DNA of 36,953 nucleotides from JAUWOY01 sp034431315 (GCA_034431315.1 DAOUDK010000088.1:1-36953), one strand, 5' to 3'. Positions 1-8,370 are shown, counted from the stretch's first letter. Notes: a model not told the origin generated them from the sequence alone. A program made the numbers and translations.

Positions 1-90
1 CACTATATGCAGGTGCATTCCAATCAATTGCTACTATATGTGGTAGGAGGAAGCGAGCTTGTCCAGACTCCAGTGAACAAAGTTTACCCA

Positions 91-1053
91 TCAAATCACG
101 GTTGACAGAGTACTAGGCTGGCCTGCTCTCAACAGGTTAAGTACAAATTCCTTCAGCTTCTTTCGACCATGGACATCTTCGTATTGCGAAGCCACGTCTG
201 GCAGAATGCAGTGCCTGCAGTCCGGGCACTCACCGCAGATACGTTCGATCAGGCTCTGAAATTTCTCATCCTTCACTTCTTCCGCCAACTTGCATACTAG
301 TGTTCTTTGTGTTGGGGCTCCTGACGGGGCCAGCCCAAGCGCAAGACGTAAAGCTGCTGCCTCAGAGCAGGCAGGACCGAGGAATAGCACACAACGGTTA
401 GCCTCAATAGCGCGCGCTAGCTCGTTCAGGATCTGCTCATAGCCCCTTTGCAGTCGCTCATGCTCTAGTTCGTTCAGGCGCTGTTCATAGTCCTTCTGTA
501 ATTGTTCAATGTCTTTTCTTTGTGCCCGTTCATGGTCTTTCTCTAGCGTGGCCATCTCTGTGCTGAGGGATGTCTTCTCATCACCCGGGTGAGATTCGGA
601 CGGTGAGGATTCCTGAATAACGGGTTCGATTTCTGGCTCTCGACGTTCCATCCCAACTCGGACAGCTTGCACTAACTGTTTCCAGCCGCCCTCCTCAAAT
701 AGGTCCACCCATTGCAAATCACGGAGCGCCTTTGGAACTTCGCAGTCTTCCAGCCGCACTGGAATCAGATAGATATCGCTATCTAGCATCCCCTGCCAGA
801 TATCGAGAGCATTCTTAATCTCCTTTTGAAGGAAACCTCTCTTACTGACCGACTTTGTCGACAGACATGCTAGAAAGACATCCGAGCACCGGATAGCCTC
901 ATCGATTCTGAATTCCCAACTTTCTCCCGGCAGGATGTCTATTTTGTCCATCCAAGGTTTGAACCCTGCATCAGACAGCTCTTGGTAAAGATTCTTGGCC
1001 TTTCCTTCATCTGGTCGCGCATAGCTCAGAAAAATGTGGGTCGTTGCTTTCAC
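91..1053 (-). CDS. TIR domain protein with coiled coil and truncated SIR2-like C-terminus
   Basis: The N-terminal half (about residues 4-130) is a TIR domain: it opens with HIFLSYARPDEGKAK and carries a glutamate in GFLQKEIKNAL (about residue 78), where bacterial TIR NADases keep their catalytic Glu. Residues of about 165-215 are a charged heptad coiled coil. The C-terminus (RCVLFLGPACSEAAA onward) resembles the start of SIR2-like NAD-binding domains, with an odd CGECPDCRHC cysteine cluster. I chose a GTG start at 1053 because GGAGGGGGC lies just upstream; the frame is open to 1116. The protein stops where a SIR2 domain should continue. Another frame then stays open to base 1 and reads LLPHIVAIDWN, like the usual TTNYD-type motif, so a frameshift or decay is likely. 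TIR plus SIR2 suggests an NAD-depleting anti-phage or stress protein (inferred). It lies downstream of the carbamoyltransferase on the same strand. Confidence 0.75.
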   Translation of the reverse strand: MKATTHIFLSYARPDEGKAKNLYQELSDAGFKPWMDKIDILPGESWEFRIDEAIRCSDVFLACLSTKSVSKRGFLQKEIKNALDIWQGMLDSDIYLIPVRLEDCEVPKALRDLQWVDLFEEGGWKQLVQAVRVGMERREPEIEPVIQESSPSESHPGDEKTSLSTEMATLEKDHERAQRKDIEQLQKDYEQRLNELEHERLQRGYEQILNELARAIEANRCVLFLGPACSEAAALRLALGLAPSGAPTQRTLVCKLAEEVKDEKFQSLIERICGECPDCRHCILPDVASQYEDVHGRKKLKEFVLNLLRAGQPSTLSTVI

Positions 1054-1162
1054 CTGCCCCCTCCGTTCGGATATCTTGTGGAGTTCTTGCCTGTGTATTC
1101 TTGAGAAAAAAGACAAAAGGACCTGGTCGCTCGCTTACATTTCTTCGTTCTCTCAAGTCTTG

Positions 1163-2950
1163 CTATTCGTTCCTGCATGTGCTCACGTTCTTATACAGCA
1201 GTGCAGAACCAATCGCTAGTTCGTCCATCTCACTTGCGTAGAAGGTTCTGATCGCGTCGGTAGTGGTGCACACCAATGGTTCTCCCATGACGTTGAACGA
1301 AGTATTGATAATGGCTGGGACACCCGTCAACTCCTCAAAGGCATGGATCAAGCGCTGGTAGCGCGGACTGCTGTCACGGTTCACAGTCTGCGGACGGCTT
1401 GTCCCATCTACGTGTACAACGGCTGGGATGATCGCTCTTTTGTCTGCACGCACAGGGAAGGCGAATGTCATGAAGGGCGCTGGGTGCCCGCCCTCAAAAT
1501 AGTCATTAACAGCCTCTTCTAAGAGCGCCGGGGCTAGGGGCCGCCAAGGCTCTCGCCCTTTGATCCGGTTCAGGCGGTCACGCATCTCAGTCGTGCGTGG
1601 ATCGCCCAGCAGCGACCGTGCCCCTAGCGCACGCGGGCCGATCTCCATTCGCCCCTGAAACCAGCCAACCGTTTTCCCCGTAGCCAGATCACGTGCCACA
1701 ACCTGCTCGATGGCATCGTGCCGCTCGTAGGCCAATCCCATACGGTCCAGAGTGCAGCAAATCTCATCATCAGAATAACCTGGTCCCCAGTAGGGGTGCT
1801 TCATCTCAAAGCGCGGGTCATGGCCCATCTCCTGCGCCACCCACATCGCTGCCCCAAGCGCCGATCCGGCATCATTGCTTACAGGCGAAATGTATATCCG
1901 GTCCACCAACCCACTGCGCGATACCTTACCGTTTGCCACGCAGTTGAGGCCCACGCCGCCAGCGATACACAGGTCACGGAGACCCGTGCGCTCTGTGACC
2001 CGCCGCACAAGTCGGAGCACGGCTACCTCAAGTTGAGACTGAACACCATAAGCAATGTCCTTGTAACGCTGCTCCATCTCTCGGGTCGAGCCACAGCGAG
2101 GCGGACCGAAAGCTCGCACCAGTTTTTCGCCGTACGTATTGCCATTGTTACGACCGTAGAAGAAGTAAGTAGGGTTCAGTGAGTACGCCCGCCGTCCATC
2201 CAGGGACAGGATTACCTCTAGCTTCCGTGAGATCTCGTCGTCGGGCCGGCCGTATGCGGCCAACCCCATCGTCTTGCCCTCCTGATACTCGGGCCTGAAG
2301 CCCAGGTAGTCGGTAAATCCCTCGTAGAACCAGCCAAGCGAGTGTGGCAACCTGTATTCCTCAAGCGACTCTAGTCTCAGCCCATCAGCATGCCACAGGA
2401 CAGAGCATTTGTCCTCCCCATTGCGGTCCATCGTCAGGACGGCGGCCTGCTCGAACCCTGAGCAGTAGTAAACGCTCGCCGCGTGAGCGAGGTGATGCGG
2501 GACAAAGCGAACCAGAGGCAGAGGCAAGTTCCCCCAGCGAATACGCAGTCGCTGGCGGATCACCGCGGGATGATGGAAGACAACTTCCGCAATCGCGATC
2601 AACACCTTGAAGAGATGCTCCTCCAGCGGTGTGCCCACAATGTCGGACCAGCGGTTGTACGCCAACCAACGGCGGAGATTCGTCGCCACAATCCGCCCGC
2701 GGTACAGCCGCGCATCCCAGGCGTAGGCGATGCAGTCCACGTCCTCCAGCCCGATCCCCCCTTCACCAAGACAATAGTGGAGCGCATGATCTGGGAGCAC
2801 AAGTTCGATGTCCTTGAGCCGGAGGAAGCGTTCCTCCTCGGCCATGGCCACGAGTTGACCATCCTGAAGCAGGCAAGCTGCCGGGTTGGGGCCGATACTA
2901 AATATTCCGACAATGTTAGCAGGACGTTCCTTGCTCTGCCCTTCGAGCAT
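1163..2950 (-). CDS. NodU/CmcH-family O-carbamoyltransferase
   Basis: A 595-residue carbamoyltransferase of the NodU/CmcH/TobZ family, which uses carbamoyl phosphate and ATP to place a carbamoyl group on a hydroxyl of a sugar or natural product. The N-terminal Kae1/ASKHA-like half has the metal-binding stretch PHHLAHAASVYYCSGF followed by VLTMDRNGE. The C-terminal YrdC-like half has GRMEIGPRALGARSLLGDPR, WRPLAPALLEE and NTSFNVMGEP, all family signatures. I chose the ATG at 2950, preceded by TAGGAGAG; the frame extends upstream to 3115 but that part has no homology and overlaps the next gene. It is about 90 bases downstream of a radical-SAM gene, so co-transcription is likely. The acceptor cannot be told from sequence. 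The family call is firm; the pathway is unknown. Confidence 0.92.
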   Translation of the reverse strand: MLEGQSKERPANIVGIFSIGPNPAACLLQDGQLVAMAEEERFLRLKDIELVLPDHALHYCLGEGGIGLEDVDCIAYAWDARLYRGRIVATNLRRWLAYNRWSDIVGTPLEEHLFKVLIAIAEVVFHHPAVIRQRLRIRWGNLPLPLVRFVPHHLAHAASVYYCSGFEQAAVLTMDRNGEDKCSVLWHADGLRLESLEEYRLPHSLGWFYEGFTDYLGFRPEYQEGKTMGLAAYGRPDDEISRKLEVILSLDGRRAYSLNPTYFFYGRNNGNTYGEKLVRAFGPPRCGSTREMEQRYKDIAYGVQSQLEVAVLRLVRRVTERTGLRDLCIAGGVGLNCVANGKVSRSGLVDRIYISPVSNDAGSALGAAMWVAQEMGHDPRFEMKHPYWGPGYSDDEICCTLDRMGLAYERHDAIEQVVARDLATGKTVGWFQGRMEIGPRALGARSLLGDPRTTEMRDRLNRIKGREPWRPLAPALLEEAVNDYFEGGHPAPFMTFAFPVRADKRAIIPAVVHVDGTSRPQTVNRDSSPRYQRLIHAFEELTGVPAIINTSFNVMGEPLVCTTTDAIRTFYASEMDELAIGSALLYKNVSTCRNE

Positions 2951-3038
2951 CAACTTCTCTCCTACAAAGATGCATCTGCGGCAAGAGATTGCGTTTGCCA
3001 CGCCGTATGCATCGGGGACGGCACCAGATAGGTCCCCA

Positions 3039-4331
3039 TCAGTCCTTCCAGAGTTCGTCCAGAATCGAGTCTCTGTGAGTCTCCCACCACTCGTCACCGA
3101 GGATACCGCGGCCAAGCTCCTCGTAATGCCGTGCGACTCGATGACGCAGTGGCAAATGGTGTCGCCGTATGTCCTCCAACCAAGCGGCCTTGCAGCGGCA
3201 CGGATATGCCTCCGCTTGGTGGAGGAACTGGGCGTCCTTAGTGTAGCAGAATGTTTGTAGCAATGATCGTATGTGTGGAGTGCATGCGGGACAGTTACCC
3301 GCTGGTTGCTCGATTGACACCGAACTGTCGAATCCGAACAGCCCGACGCGGCTCAACCACTCAGATCGTAACGACAGCAGAACCTGCAGGACGGACCAGT
3401 AGGTAGGTGGCTTGTAGCTGCCGCGCGCGGCAAGCCATTGTGTGACTGTTCCCTCTTTGATATTCATCAGAGCGAATCCGAGCCGATCAACGTCGTGTTC
3501 GAAGGCCCAGGTGGCTGTCTTGATTGCGTCTTCAATAGCCTCGAACTCATTCAAGAATGGCGGCTTGGTAAGTACATGAGCGTACACTTTGACATCGTAC
3601 AGATGGCAAAGGTCCACCGCTTTGGCAAAGGTGTCCAGCGAAAGCATCTTGTTAATGCAGTTCTTTCGCACCCAATCATTGACACTTTCGAGCCCCAGGC
3701 CAATCTCGAACTCAACACCCTCACCGAGAATGTCGCGTGCCTTGCGAATGTTTTCTTCAGTGAGAAACTCGGGTCTGGACTCTGTAGCAACAAACTCGAA
3801 ACCAGCCGTGCGAACCAGGCGGAAAATCTCCAGTCTGACACGTTCAGTCACCTCGGCACCATCGAACATAGAGCCTGAAGGTGTCACATAGATGGCCGGC
3901 CATCCCTGAAACTGAGTAATCAACTCGCCAACGCGAGCAATGAGTTGATCGTCAGGCATGCGGTCGCCGCGACCGAAATTGCACTCTATACAAGCGCCTG
4001 CTCGGTCGTAGGTGCAGCCACGGTTGATGAAGTACACGAACGGAAGATCGTAGGGCAACCCATCGTAGCGAACGGGTACCGTGTAGTAGCCAGCCATGTC
4101 ATCCACAGGGCTACAACGCTTCATCAGCTCGCGCTTTACCTGGCTCAAGAAGCGGTTTTGCTCCTTGCGGCTCAGGTGCGGCGCATCTGTATCAGGTAAC
4201 AGCTCTTGCTTGGGCGATTTGGCTGAAACAGGTGTGGGCTCCATTACTTCTGCCACCATACGTTCCAGATACCGACTTTGCGCCGTAAGCTGCGAAGTAG
4301 CATCGTAAAAGTAACCTTCACAGTAATACAC
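3039..4331 (-). CDS. Radical SAM protein, Elp3/RaSEA-like cysteine spacing
   Basis: A 430-residue radical SAM enzyme. The cluster motif is GCTYDRAGACIECNFG, with cysteines at about 106, 114 and 117 (CX7CX2C). This is wider than the usual CX3CX2C and resembles the archaeosine-synthase RaSEA and Elp3 group. The barrel continues through IYVTPSGSMFD, FEFVATESRPEFL and EFEIGLGLESVNDWVRKN, the last a typical rSAM strand. A second cysteine group near the C-terminus (CPAC, C, CRC at about 347-380) could hold an auxiliary metal site; this is inferred. The start is GTG at 4331 with a weak ribosome site, and an ATG at residue 25 is an alternative. The product and substrate are unknown. It sits between a cobalamin-type rSAM gene and the carbamoyltransferase, which suggests a shared pathway. 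Confidence 0.85.
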   Translation of the reverse strand: MYYCEGYFYDATSQLTAQSRYLERMVAEVMEPTPVSAKSPKQELLPDTDAPHLSRKEQNRFLSQVKRELMKRCSPVDDMAGYYTVPVRYDGLPYDLPFVYFINRGCTYDRAGACIECNFGRGDRMPDDQLIARVGELITQFQGWPAIYVTPSGSMFDGAEVTERVRLEIFRLVRTAGFEFVATESRPEFLTEENIRKARDILGEGVEFEIGLGLESVNDWVRKNCINKMLSLDTFAKAVDLCHLYDVKVYAHVLTKPPFLNEFEAIEDAIKTATWAFEHDVDRLGFALMNIKEGTVTQWLAARGSYKPPTYWSVLQVLLSLRSEWLSRVGLFGFDSSVSIEQPAGNCPACTPHIRSLLQTFCYTKDAQFLHQAEAYPCRCKAAWLEDIRRHHLPLRHRVARHYEELGRGILGDEWWETHRDSILDELWKD

Positions 4332-4431
4332 AGTGACAGCCTCAAGTGCAGGAATTGTCAGATTCCCTCGGAAAGCCGACCAAGCGACAGGTCACAGGCA
4401 CTTGACACTTGTGAAATACGATCTACAAAGA

Positions 4432-5754
4432 TCAATAAAGGCTGAGTTCTACTTTGCTTCTAAGCACATCAAGAGCTTCGAGTAAATCTCCGAAACTAAT
4501 GTCACAATAGCATCTGACCCAGTCTCTCTGAAGTTCCCTTGGATCGAACACATCCCTATCTCCATACTTTTTCCTCATTTCTGGCACGGATAGTAGTCTG
4601 TCGAAAGCTGGCGATCCCGGCAAAGGAATCAAGACGCTTGGATCAATGACATCAAGATTGCCAAACGAGATTAATCTATGGAAGAACCTCATCGTGTTCT
4701 CTAGCGATTCCCGATTCTCTCCGGGAGCTCCCAAGACTACGCCCGCCGTAACCTTTATTCCTCTCTCGGATAGCCGCCTCACGGCATTGATATTGTCCTG
4801 AACAGTGCTTCCTTTGTTCATGTTGTTCAGCATCATTTGATCGCCACATTCTATGCCTAGGAAGATTCTTACGCAATTCAGTTTGGATAGGAGATCTGCG
4901 GTACTCTCTGTCAGGCGGTCAGCCCGTCCCATCAGTACCAAGTATATATCCTTATTACTCTTCACTTCAGCGAATTCCTTCAACCAATGTGGACTTGAAA
5001 GAAAATCATCCGAAACATCATAAACCCCATTGACCCCATATCTTCTGACCAGTTCTTCTATCTCCTCCCAAACCCGCTCGGGTGGTTTGACTCTATATGT
5101 TCTATCAAAAATCGAGCAAAATACACAACCCCTTGTCAACCTCCATGCACAACCTTTTCGAGAGTATATGGGTAGCTCTTTAGAATGCTCCAACTTCTCG
5201 CCAAGAAATGTGAATCTCCTCCTGAAATTGGCAAAATACTTGCCTACATCTACAAAATCAAACCTTGTCTTTGGTAGTCTCCCTATATCCAATGCCTTCA
5301 AAGGATTTCTTACAACATGATTCCCTTTCCGAAAAACCAGGTTCTCAATTTCGGATAAAGGCTCATCCCTAATGTATCGATAAAAGGCTTCTTCTCCATC
5401 CCCAGCTATGATACAATCAACGTACTTCCTATTCAACAAAATCCTATCTGCGAGAACACTGGCATATGGTCCACCTAGGACAACTCTTGCTCCTCGGTTC
5501 TTCGCTCTTTCTGCAATCCTTAGGGCATTCTTATAAGTACCAACAGTCGCAGAAATTCCCACAACATCGGCATCAATCGCTGATTCAATCTTTTCCTGAC
5601 TAATGATAGAAGCATCCAGCACTTCTACTTCAAGTCTTTCATTCATAGATTCCAGATATGAAGCAATTGATAGAATGCCAAGCGGCGGATAACAATCCAT
5701 CGTTTGGCTTTGAAAAAACTTCTCAGGGTAAGGATTAACGAGTTGAACTCTCAT
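4432..5754 (-). CDS. B12-binding-domain radical SAM protein
   Basis: A 440-residue class B-like radical SAM protein. Residues 1-135 form the Rossmann-like cobalamin-binding domain (MRVQLVNPYPEKF, PPLGILSIASYL, DVVGISATVG, VVLGGPYAS, AGDGEEAF), without the DxHxxG motif, as is normal in this class. The rSAM motif GCAWRLTRGCVFCSIFD has cysteines at about 202, 210 and 213 (CX7CX2C instead of CX3CX2C). The barrel includes GVYDVSDDFLSS, YLVLMGRADRL and CVRIFLGIECGDQMMLNNMNKG. Known relatives carry out methylations or ring and carbon-skeleton rearrangements; the substrate here is unknown. The ATG at 5754 has no clear Shine-Dalgarno. Codon use is AT-richer than the neighbouring metabolic genes, which may point to transfer. 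It is about 100 bases upstream of the next rSAM gene. Confidence 0.9.
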   Translation of the reverse strand: MRVQLVNPYPEKFFQSQTMDCYPPLGILSIASYLESMNERLEVEVLDASIISQEKIESAIDADVVGISATVGTYKNALRIAERAKNRGARVVLGGPYASVLADRILLNRKYVDCIIAGDGEEAFYRYIRDEPLSEIENLVFRKGNHVVRNPLKALDIGRLPKTRFDFVDVGKYFANFRRRFTFLGEKLEHSKELPIYSRKGCAWRLTRGCVFCSIFDRTYRVKPPERVWEEIEELVRRYGVNGVYDVSDDFLSSPHWLKEFAEVKSNKDIYLVLMGRADRLTESTADLLSKLNCVRIFLGIECGDQMMLNNMNKGSTVQDNINAVRRLSERGIKVTAGVVLGAPGENRESLENTMRFFHRLISFGNLDVIDPSVLIPLPGSPAFDRLLSVPEMRKKYGDRDVFDPRELQRDWVRCYCDISFGDLLEALDVLRSKVELSLY

Positions 5755-6122
5755 AAAAACTTGCGCAATGAAGATACGGGAAAGAGCCGATCACCTTGAG
5801 TCAAGTCATCGTTTAAGGAGGAATCACTAGCCCCACCACTTGCTGAGGGCAAAAGGCGAGACGTCGCTGCCTAGGTTCCGTAATGGACTGTTGCGTAGCT
5901 ATGGAACTCTTCCTAGTCTTTGGCTTGCATACTGAACTCGTCTCGTCCAGAGTGGGTGCCTCTGTCATTTCGCTTGAGCATGAGATGCGAGAGAAGTGGA
6001 GCAATTTCAGCCTTGAGAAGCTCTTCGAAGGAAAAATTGCATCACAGATCTCTGTAACTTTGTTATCGCGGAAGCAAAGTCTGGACATCGTGGCCTACTG
6101 CTCGACCGAAGGGCTTGAGAGG
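5755..6122. other. Intergenic stretch without a supported gene
   Basis: These 368 bases lie between two radical-SAM genes on the minus strand. Open frames exist on both strands (91 codons minus, 125 codons plus) but neither has a ribosome site, a recognisable domain or a convincing composition. No promoter or terminator hairpin could be supported. It may hold the 5' leader of the B12-type rSAM gene or a decayed gene. Confidence 0.4.
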
Positions 6123-7280
6123 CTAGTAGAAGCGATAAGTATCACCTGGAAGCGGCAATGCCAGCGTGTTGTTCTGGCAGGGTATGCAGGTTGGCCCGGT
6201 TGGAATGCCATATCTCGACGCTCGCTGGTGAATCTCGACGTAGATATCCCAATAAGTTAGATGATCAAACCCGCGTTGGTCCTCAAGATCTGTACCATTC
6301 AAAGGACGAAACGGTGATAGAATTGGCATCACGCCCATAGAAGCCAGTTTCTCTGCTCCTTCGATAGTATATTCCGGAGCCTCAAGTCCGACGATCATAA
6401 GAGACCGGGTGTTGACTGGTCCAAACACCGAGACCGAATACTCTAACGCTTCTAGATACCTTCTTTTGCCAATGTAGCGATGTTTGCCTGGAATCATCCT
6501 CTCCCATGCAGCATCACTATAGAATTCAATGTTCATTCCCAACTCGTCCGCGCCAGCATCTTGGAGCATATCGATGTATTCGTTCTTAAGAGGTGCACAA
6601 ATCATAACATAGCAACTGATGTCAAAACGCCTCTTGATAGCGCGACAGAGTTCTGACGCCAGCACCGCCCCCATGTCCTCGCCGTCAGGAGTCCCACCGC
6701 CAATCAAGACATGTTTGGCCGGCAGGGCAGGATCATTGACTGCTTCAGCTAAAGCTTCAAGCATCTGAACAATTGTCTTTCGGCTGGCGTCTCTGTCTTT
6801 GTTAAGGCCTATTGAGCAAAACTTGCATCGTCGTTCGCGTTTCCAGAAGTAGCAATAGGGCCCGGTCATGCCATAGCAGAACCGATCTCCTGAACATAGC
6901 TGTCCTATCTTTACCATAGGCACGTCGTCGGAAGTTGTAAGGGCGTAGTATTTGGGAACGGGTTGCAATTTCGCCTCACAGAGTGTTTGTTGGCCGCGCT
7001 TGATCACGAGACCCCCGTCGTCAACGTCTAATAGCAATTGCGATTGGGAAACGAATCGCTCGCTAACAGGGCTGTTGACATGGATGTGATGAGGGAGAAC
7101 AATGTCAAGGCCACCTGAGGCTCCAGACCGCGTTCGGATCGGACCTTTGGCACGAACCACGAATTGCCATGCCTGATCAGAGACCTTCAATCCTGAGGCG
7201 AGAATCTCAAACTTGATGAGCCCGATCCTCTTGAGCTCTTCAGGCATCTCCAGTGGTTTCTCTTTCGGTCCCATCTCCAT
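6123..7280 (-). CDS. Radical SAM protein resembling the MSMEG_0568 family
   Basis: A 385-residue radical SAM protein. A long N-terminal region of about 110 residues leads into PKYYALTTSDDVPMVKIGQL, followed by the cluster motif PYCYFWKRERRCKFCSIG (cysteines at about 143, 152 and 155, CX8CX2C). The later barrel has HVLIGGGTPDG, SCYVMICAPL, GADELGMNIEFYSD and RSLMIVGLEAPE. The order of an N-terminal domain, a YY-x-LTT-x-DG/DV-like segment and an expanded cysteine loop followed by CxFCxIG resembles, from memory, the MSMEG_0568 radical SAM family linked to nitrilase clusters. This is a resemblance and not a proven orthology. The ATG at 7280 is preceded by a purine-rich GGAGTAGGA site. A good promoter lies about 140 bases upstream (7417-7445), so this may be the first gene of the rSAM/carbamoyltransferase unit. 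Confidence 0.82.
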   Translation of the reverse strand: MEMGPKEKPLEMPEELKRIGLIKFEILASGLKVSDQAWQFVVRAKGPIRTRSGASGGLDIVLPHHIHVNSPVSERFVSQSQLLLDVDDGGLVIKRGQQTLCEAKLQPVPKYYALTTSDDVPMVKIGQLCSGDRFCYGMTGPYCYFWKRERRCKFCSIGLNKDRDASRKTIVQMLEALAEAVNDPALPAKHVLIGGGTPDGEDMGAVLASELCRAIKRRFDISCYVMICAPLKNEYIDMLQDAGADELGMNIEFYSDAAWERMIPGKHRYIGKRRYLEALEYSVSVFGPVNTRSLMIVGLEAPEYTIEGAEKLASMGVMPILSPFRPLNGTDLEDQRGFDHLTYWDIYVEIHQRASRYGIPTGPTCIPCQNNTLALPLPGDTYRFY

Positions 7281-7395
7281 AAATTCCTACTCCGCCTTTC
7301 TTTCGCTCATTTGTTCCCATTTTCCATCTTCTCGTCGAAGGCACTGTCAAACGTTAGACGAGGTGAGGAGAAATCGGGACTCTTGCGGCCGCTTC

Positions 7396-7725
7396 CTAAA
7401 ACAACGCCTTGTTAAGATTGTAACATAAGCGGCGTGGAAAGTCAAAGAGCGGACGCACTGTACCCTTCACTTCGCTCAAATCTCCACCAGACCTCCCCAC
7501 GCAGCCAGGTGAGAACCATCGCTCAATCACCGACCCACCCTGACCACCAACCTCTCCCACTCCCGATCCACGTTCTCCTGTCTGTGAGGTCATAATGCCC
7601 ACAATTACGTCAGGACGGTGTTGGTGATACGTGGAACTGGAGACCATGATCGCCGGCCGGCGCTTGATGCCCTTCACGCCAGGGAAATCAATCGTCACGA
7701 CGTCACCCGCTTGTAGAGTGCTCAC
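7396..7725 (-). CDS. PemK/MazF-type toxin, truncated and fused to a porB-tail fragment
   Basis: The first 48 codons match the start of a PemK/MazF endoribonuclease toxin (LQAGDVVTIDFPGVKGIKRR, PAIMVSSSTYHQHRPDVIVG, ending IMTSQ). At 7580 the reading frame crosses into a 37-base exact copy of the porB 3' end (7544-7580) and then into unrelated sequence, so the toxin's second half is absent and the remaining residues are glycine-rich with no family match. The GTG start at 7725 overlaps the stop of the upstream antitoxin gene by four bases (GTGA), the usual toxin-antitoxin arrangement. The core fold is incomplete, so the toxin is probably inactive (inferred). Confidence 0.7.
   Translation of the reverse strand: MSTLQAGDVVTIDFPGVKGIKRRPAIMVSSSTYHQHRPDVIVGIMTSQTGERGSGVGEVGGQGGSVIERWFSPGCVGRSGGDLSEVKGTVRPLFDFPRRLCYNLNKALF
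7417..7445 (-). promoter_or_regulatory. Sigma-70-type promoter upstream of the radical SAM gene
   Basis: The minus strand reads TTGACT, a 17-base spacer, then TACAAT, very close to consensus. The predicted start is near 7410, giving a leader of about 130 bases to the ATG at 7280. It lies inside the 3' part of the hybrid toxin frame and is nearly repeated at 8089-8116. Confidence 0.6.
7544..7580 (-). repeat. porB 3'-end copy A (37 bases)
   Basis: By eye this is identical to bases 11441-11477 in intact porB (the codons around QENVDREWERLV). It lies in the same orientation but is read in another frame inside the truncated MazF-type gene. It marks the junction where toxin homology ends. Confidence 0.85.
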
Positions 7726-7946
7726 TGTGTCCGCTCCCCCAGCGATTGAGCCGCGTACGTCAGCGACATTCGCATCAGATCAGCATAGTCCTCCTCGCTC
7801 CACATGTCGCTTTCATCCACAATCCACGTCGTGGGACTGCTCATCAGGTCATCCAGCACCAGTTTGTCCAGCCGCAGACGCTCAACGACGGGCAGGTTTT
7901 TCACGCCTGTTTCGTAAATCTGCTGGGCAACTTTTGTTGCTTGCAT
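7722..7946 (-). CDS. Antitoxin-like protein, partner of the PemK/MazF-type toxin
   Basis: A 74-residue acidic protein starting MQATKVAQQIYETGVKNLPV and continuing VERLRLDKLVLDDL, a short helical pattern seen in antitoxins of PemK/MazF pairs. Its end, YADLMRMSLTYAAQSLGE, also fits that group. I chose the ATG at 7946 because GGAGGAGGATG lies just upstream; the frame opens 10 codons earlier. Its stop overlaps the toxin's GTG by four bases. A promoter at 8089-8116 lies about 140 bases upstream. The call rests on gene arrangement and general pattern, not on a specific domain match. With the toxin broken, it may persist as an orphan antitoxin. Confidence 0.65.
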   Translation of the reverse strand: MQATKVAQQIYETGVKNLPVVERLRLDKLVLDDLMSSPTTWIVDESDMWSEEDYADLMRMSLTYAAQSLGERTQ

Positions 7947-8088
7947 TACACATCCTCCTCCAGTAGCCAGCCTCATGCGGGAAGACCGCTCACGCGATAT
8001 GCCACATCGTCAGGTTTCACTCCCCCCCGGCTTGCTCTTCCTCGGTTTGACCTGCACCATCGTCACCCGCTCCCCATCATCGTCCACG

Positions 8089-8116
8089 ATTGTAGCACAA
8101 ACAGGTGCAAAGTCAA
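8089..8116 (-). promoter_or_regulatory. Sigma-70-type promoter of the antitoxin/toxin pair
   Basis: The minus strand reads TTGACT, a 16-base spacer, then TACAAT. It faces the antitoxin gene at 7946. The sequence around its -35 (GTGCGTCCGCT...TTGACTTT) is nearly the same as at 7417-7460, so the two promoters look like copies of one element. Confidence 0.55.
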
Positions 8117-8370
8117 GAAGCGGACGCACTGTACTGCCCCGCCCTACTCACCAACCTCTCCCACTCCCGATCCACGTTCTCCTGGATGAACTCGATGTCC
8201 TCCTCGGTGAGGTGGCTGAAGCGGCCCTGAAGCTTGAGGTACTCCCGCACCGGCACCTCCCGCTTGGGCCGGACGTTGATCGCATACTTCTCCCCGCTCT
8301 CCACCTCGTAGAGGGGGAAGACCCTACTCTCCACAGCCAAGCGCGAGATGCGGATGATTCGCGCGAGCAC
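8113..8370 (-). pseudogene. porB 3'-end copy B (pseudogene fragment)
   Basis: An 85-codon frame whose middle 70 or so residues (IRISRLAVESRVFPLYEVES to VDREWERLVSRAG) duplicate the C-terminus of the intact PorB at 11388-12302. The homologous DNA runs from about 8149 to 8356, with roughly 15 mismatches to porB counted by eye. Most changes are synonymous or conservative, as if the copy had been under selection or came from a paralogous por gene. It lacks the TPP and cluster-binding parts and so cannot be a working subunit. Its stop lies inside the promoter at 8089-8116. Confidence 0.85.

Noticed and set aside
2483..3031. A 182-codon plus-strand frame across the rSAM/carbamoyltransferase border
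   Set aside because: It is antisense to the carbamoyltransferase and has no domain or ribosome site.
4402..4429. A TTGACA-N16-TACAAA promoter-like sequence on the plus strand
   Set aside because: It points into the rSAM gene in antisense direction and no plus-strand gene follows.
5883..6260. A 125-codon plus-strand frame in the gap between two rSAM genes
   Set aside because: It has no ribosome site and no domain, and it overlaps the 3' end of a real gene. The 91-codon minus frame at 5813-6088 fails for the same reasons.
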